Of a DNA stretch of 34,571 nt, positions 32,631-34,571 are shown in pieces (position 1 is the stretch's first letter; each line of letters opens with the position of its first letter). The notes under the pieces are model-generated. The model was not told where the DNA came from and ran no database searches. It saw only the letters and a list, made by a program, of their open reading frames with translations. Origin of the DNA: a virus. Where the stretch lies: positions 1 to 34,571 of IMG/VR virus record IMGVR_UViG_3300009703_000061; one strand, given 5' to 3'. Made by a program: the position numbers and the translations under genes.

Positions 32631-34289
32631 ATGGGACAGAAGTATACAAGTATAAGTGATCTATACAAACAAGTAAAGTTGAATGAGCAAGAAATCATAG
32701 AGAGAAAACTCACTCCACAGGAACTTGAAGATAGAGAGAAGATTGCAAAGAAGTTGCCCATGGCAGACTTTAAGAAAAGATATGGTAAAGATGCGATGGC
32801 AGTTAAGATGGCGACTGCAACAAATATAGTGAAAAAGAAATCAAGAGAAGAAGAAACTGAACTTGATGAGAATATACCTAAGAGCACTGTGTATGCATTA
32901 GTCAAAGATGGTAAGGTTATCGCAAAAGGTTCTAAACGTGACATGACAAGTAAGATGAAAAAAGAGGGTGGTAAGATTTTTAACGCACCAAGTAAAAAAG
33001 TTGGTGATACAATAAAAGAAAGTTTAGAAGAGAAGTTCACCAAGAAGGACTTTGCAAAGAATGAAGATGAAAATCAACACACAAAGAATGCCATCCAACT
33101 TGTAAAAATGTTTGGTACATCTGCTGAAGATATAAAAGTAAATGCCATCGCAGCCAGACATAACATGAAAGGTTCTATTAGTAGAAAAGATCAACAAGAT
33201 AGAGATGCATTAATTAAGAAATATTATCCAAAATTAAAAGAAGAAGTTGAAATAAACGAGGATGGTCATCAAGACGTTGCATCTGCAATACGTCAGTGTA
33301 AAACTATCACAGAAGATGCAATGCAGATACTACAAAAATTACAGACTATGAGTCCAGAGGATGCACTACCAACTTGGTGGACAAATAAACTTGCAGTTGC
33401 ATCAAACAGTATGAATAAGATGAGAGATTATCTTTTAGTTCCATCTGTATCAGAGGCAGCTGGTGACCTCAATGATATGAAGAAGTTAGTTGGTGAGTTA
33501 CAGAACGCATCAAAGATGCACCTTGCACAATCTAAAAGAGTCAAAGCTCATGTTGATATGATGAAAGGTTCAAAAGATTTAGAACCAATAGTGGGTGAGT
33601 TAGAAAAAGCATCACAAGCACACCTAAGACAATCTAAAACTATTGCAAAACATATGGAGGGAATGAGTGAGTCACTTGACGAAGCAATGAAATATAACTT
33701 CATGGTTCTTGACAGAGATGGTAGAGTCATGGGTATGACAAGTGGTGAGAAAGATGCACAGAGACAAGCGAAAGGTGATAATATTAGAGGTCAAACTGGT
33801 AGAGTGGTAAAACTTAGAAAACCTATGGCACAGACAAGAGGTGATAGACTGATTGGTATGTTACCAGCAGACAATCTTGGAGAGGGAACTTTGAACGAAC
33901 AACCAGAACACGAAATCACAGTGGGTAACTACACCACCAAACATTTCTATATGTGTGGTGCTGGACAGAAAACTATGAAGAAACACGCAGACAAAGAGGG
34001 TGCAGAAGAACTCACTCGTATGCAAGATATGTTCTACAAGATGGAAAAGGATGCGATGGATGCTGGTGGTGCAAACGAAGAACAAAAGAAGAAGTCGCAG
34101 ATACTTTACGATAAAATCATGGCGAAAGCAAAAGAGGTTGGTATCGCAGATGAAGTTGACAAGTACATGAAGTTGCACTTAACATCAATGACTAAAAATG
34201 ACCCTAAACTTGGGTTTGGTAGAACAGACGTAAAAGAGAGTTATCAAGACATGATTGCAAGAATTATGAGTCAAAGGAGTATGAGATGA
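32631..34289 (+). CDS. Long modular protein with internal repeats, possible virion protein
   Basis: 552 residues built from short blocks common in marine T4-like phages: LPMADFKKRYGKDAMAVKMA (about 43-62), a VYALVKDGKVIAKGSKRDM block, HQDVASAIRQCKTITEDAM with LPTWWTNKLAVASNSMNKM, two copies of a VGEL-x-x-AS-x-x-HL-x-QSK repeat, a FMVLDRDGRVMGMTSGEKDA block, and EITVGNYTTKHFYMCGAGQK. Acidic spacers (EEVEINEDG, ESLEE) join them. No enzyme motif is seen. It follows the 928-residue protein by two bases and shares its architecture, so they may be co-assembled. A structural or injected internal role is a guess. Confidence 0.65.
   Translation: MGQKYTSISDLYKQVKLNEQEIIERKLTPQELEDREKIAKKLPMADFKKRYGKDAMAVKMATATNIVKKKSREEETELDENIPKSTVYALVKDGKVIAKGSKRDMTSKMKKEGGKIFNAPSKKVGDTIKESLEEKFTKKDFAKNEDENQHTKNAIQLVKMFGTSAEDIKVNAIAARHNMKGSISRKDQQDRDALIKKYYPKLKEEVEINEDGHQDVASAIRQCKTITEDAMQILQKLQTMSPEDALPTWWTNKLAVASNSMNKMRDYLLVPSVSEAAGDLNDMKKLVGELQNASKMHLAQSKRVKAHVDMMKGSKDLEPIVGELEKASQAHLRQSKTIAKHMEGMSESLDEAMKYNFMVLDRDGRVMGMTSGEKDAQRQAKGDNIRGQTGRVVKLRKPMAQTRGDRLIGMLPADNLGEGTLNEQPEHEITVGNYTTKHFYMCGAGQKTMKKHADKEGAEELTRMQDMFYKMEKDAMDAGGANEEQKKKSQILYDKIMAKAKEVGIADEVDKYMKLHLTSMTKNDPKLGFGRTDVKESYQDMIARIMSQRSMR
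33483..33656 (+). repeat. Two diverged copies of a 24-codon segment
   Basis: Codons at 33483-33554 (KLVGELQNASKMHLAQSKRV...) and 33585-33656 (PIVGELEKASQAHLRQSKTI...) encode the same pattern, offset by 34 residues. The DNA has diverged, so this is an old internal duplication. Confidence 0.8.
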
Positions 34290-34571
34290 CCAAATATCTA
34301 GAAACAAAAACAAATAGTATCGAAGAAGCGATATCATCGGTTGTCAAAGGTGAGGGGTTTGCCTCAGACGCACAAAGACGGGCTGCATTCGCACAGGGTT
34401 ACAAAGCAAAAGGTAAAAAAGATAAGAACGAAGAAATTGATGAAGGTGCTGGTAAGTATTCAAAAATGAATTTAGACAAAGCAAAAAAACTTATGGGGCC
34501 ATCTAAGAATAGGGAACAAGGAGTTAAGATGGTGATGAAGGGTTTGGGAACAACTTATAAACACGCAAATC
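34286..34571 (+). CDS. Modular phage protein, 3'-truncated by the window edge
   Basis: The frame opens at ATG 34286, overlapping the previous stop (ATGA) with AAAGGAG (34273-34279) six bases upstream, and stays open for 95 codons to the window end. It begins MTKYLETKTNSIEEAISSVV and continues with GFASDAQRRAAFAQGYKAKG, a block common in marine T4-like phage proteins, then KMNLDKAKKLMGPSKNREQ. It appears to be a third member of the modular series in this region. Function unknown. Confidence 0.75.
   Translation, partial: MTKYLETKTNSIEEAISSVVKGEGFASDAQRRAAFAQGYKAKGKKDKNEEIDEGAGKYSKMNLDKAKKLMGPSKNREQGVKMVMKGLGTTYKHAN

Noticed and set aside
1-34571. CRISPR array, insertion sequence, integrase or attachment site
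   Set aside because: No evenly spaced repeats, terminal inverted repeats, transposase or integrase motifs were seen; the region looks like a strictly lytic phage core.

Overview
The window is a continuous stretch of a T4-like (tailed, myovirus-type) marine phage genome. Every gene is on the + strand, genes overlap by a few bases or abut, the DNA is AT-rich, and the T4 replication and recombination set is present in near-T4 order: gp55, gp47, gp46, gp45, gp44, gp62, RegA, gp43, UvsX and gp41. Hsp20, MazG, CobS and many 2-oxoglutarate/Fe(II) oxygenases point to the marine T4-like group. A phage-borne ribosomal protein S21, together with CobT as well as CobS and no photosynthesis gene, makes an alphaproteobacterial (SAR11-like) host more likely than a cyanobacterium. 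The host is an inference. No tRNA, CRISPR array, integrase or insertion sequence was seen.

Layout. 1-5.5 kb: the end of an Sm-like small protein, the late sigma factor gp55, the Mre11/Rad50-like pair gp47-gp46 with small genes and one oxygenase between them, and an adenine-methyltransferase-like protein. 5.5-9.7 kb: CobT-like (HExxH plus VWA) and CobS-like (MoxR AAA+) proteins and Hsp20, each with its own promoter. 9.7-18.4 kb: two tandem paralogous oxygenases, a DUF3310 protein, then clamp, clamp loader, RegA, S21 and DNA polymerase, with two more oxygenases inserted among them. 18.4-22.7 kb: an accessory cassette of four overlapping genes: DUF262/HNH nuclease-like, asparagine-synthetase-like PP-loop ATPase, cytosine-C5 methyltransferase and CmoA-like carboxy-SAM synthase. 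22.7-26.9 kb: MazG, UvsX, two oxygenases and the gp41 helicase. 26.9 kb to the end: a likely late-expressed block behind an NATAAATA motif, with a possible nuclease-fold protein, a KxDG nucleotidyltransferase-like protein, a basic protein and three long modular proteins, the last one cut by the window end.

Most exciting point. The cassette at 20006-22668 reads as a possible new DNA hypermodification pathway. The CmoA-like enzyme would make carboxy-S-adenosylmethionine. The C5 methyltransferase has arginine in place of the nearly invariant motif X asparagine (RIGRMVPP instead of QxGNxVPP), the kind of change known to let such enzymes use carboxy-SAM, so it could place 5-carboxymethylcytosine in DNA. 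The asparagine-synthetase-like ATPase could then adenylate and amidate that carboxylate. The adjacent DUF262/HNH protein could be a nuclease that tells modified from unmodified DNA. The gene calls are well supported; the pathway is inference.

Regulation. Six sigma70-like promoters (TTGAMW, 17-18 bp spacer, TAnnnT/TATATA) sit in the few intergenic gaps. Several overlap the upstream stop codon, hairpins or a terminator, and two carry palindromes with a shared TATAAGTA core just downstream of the -10.
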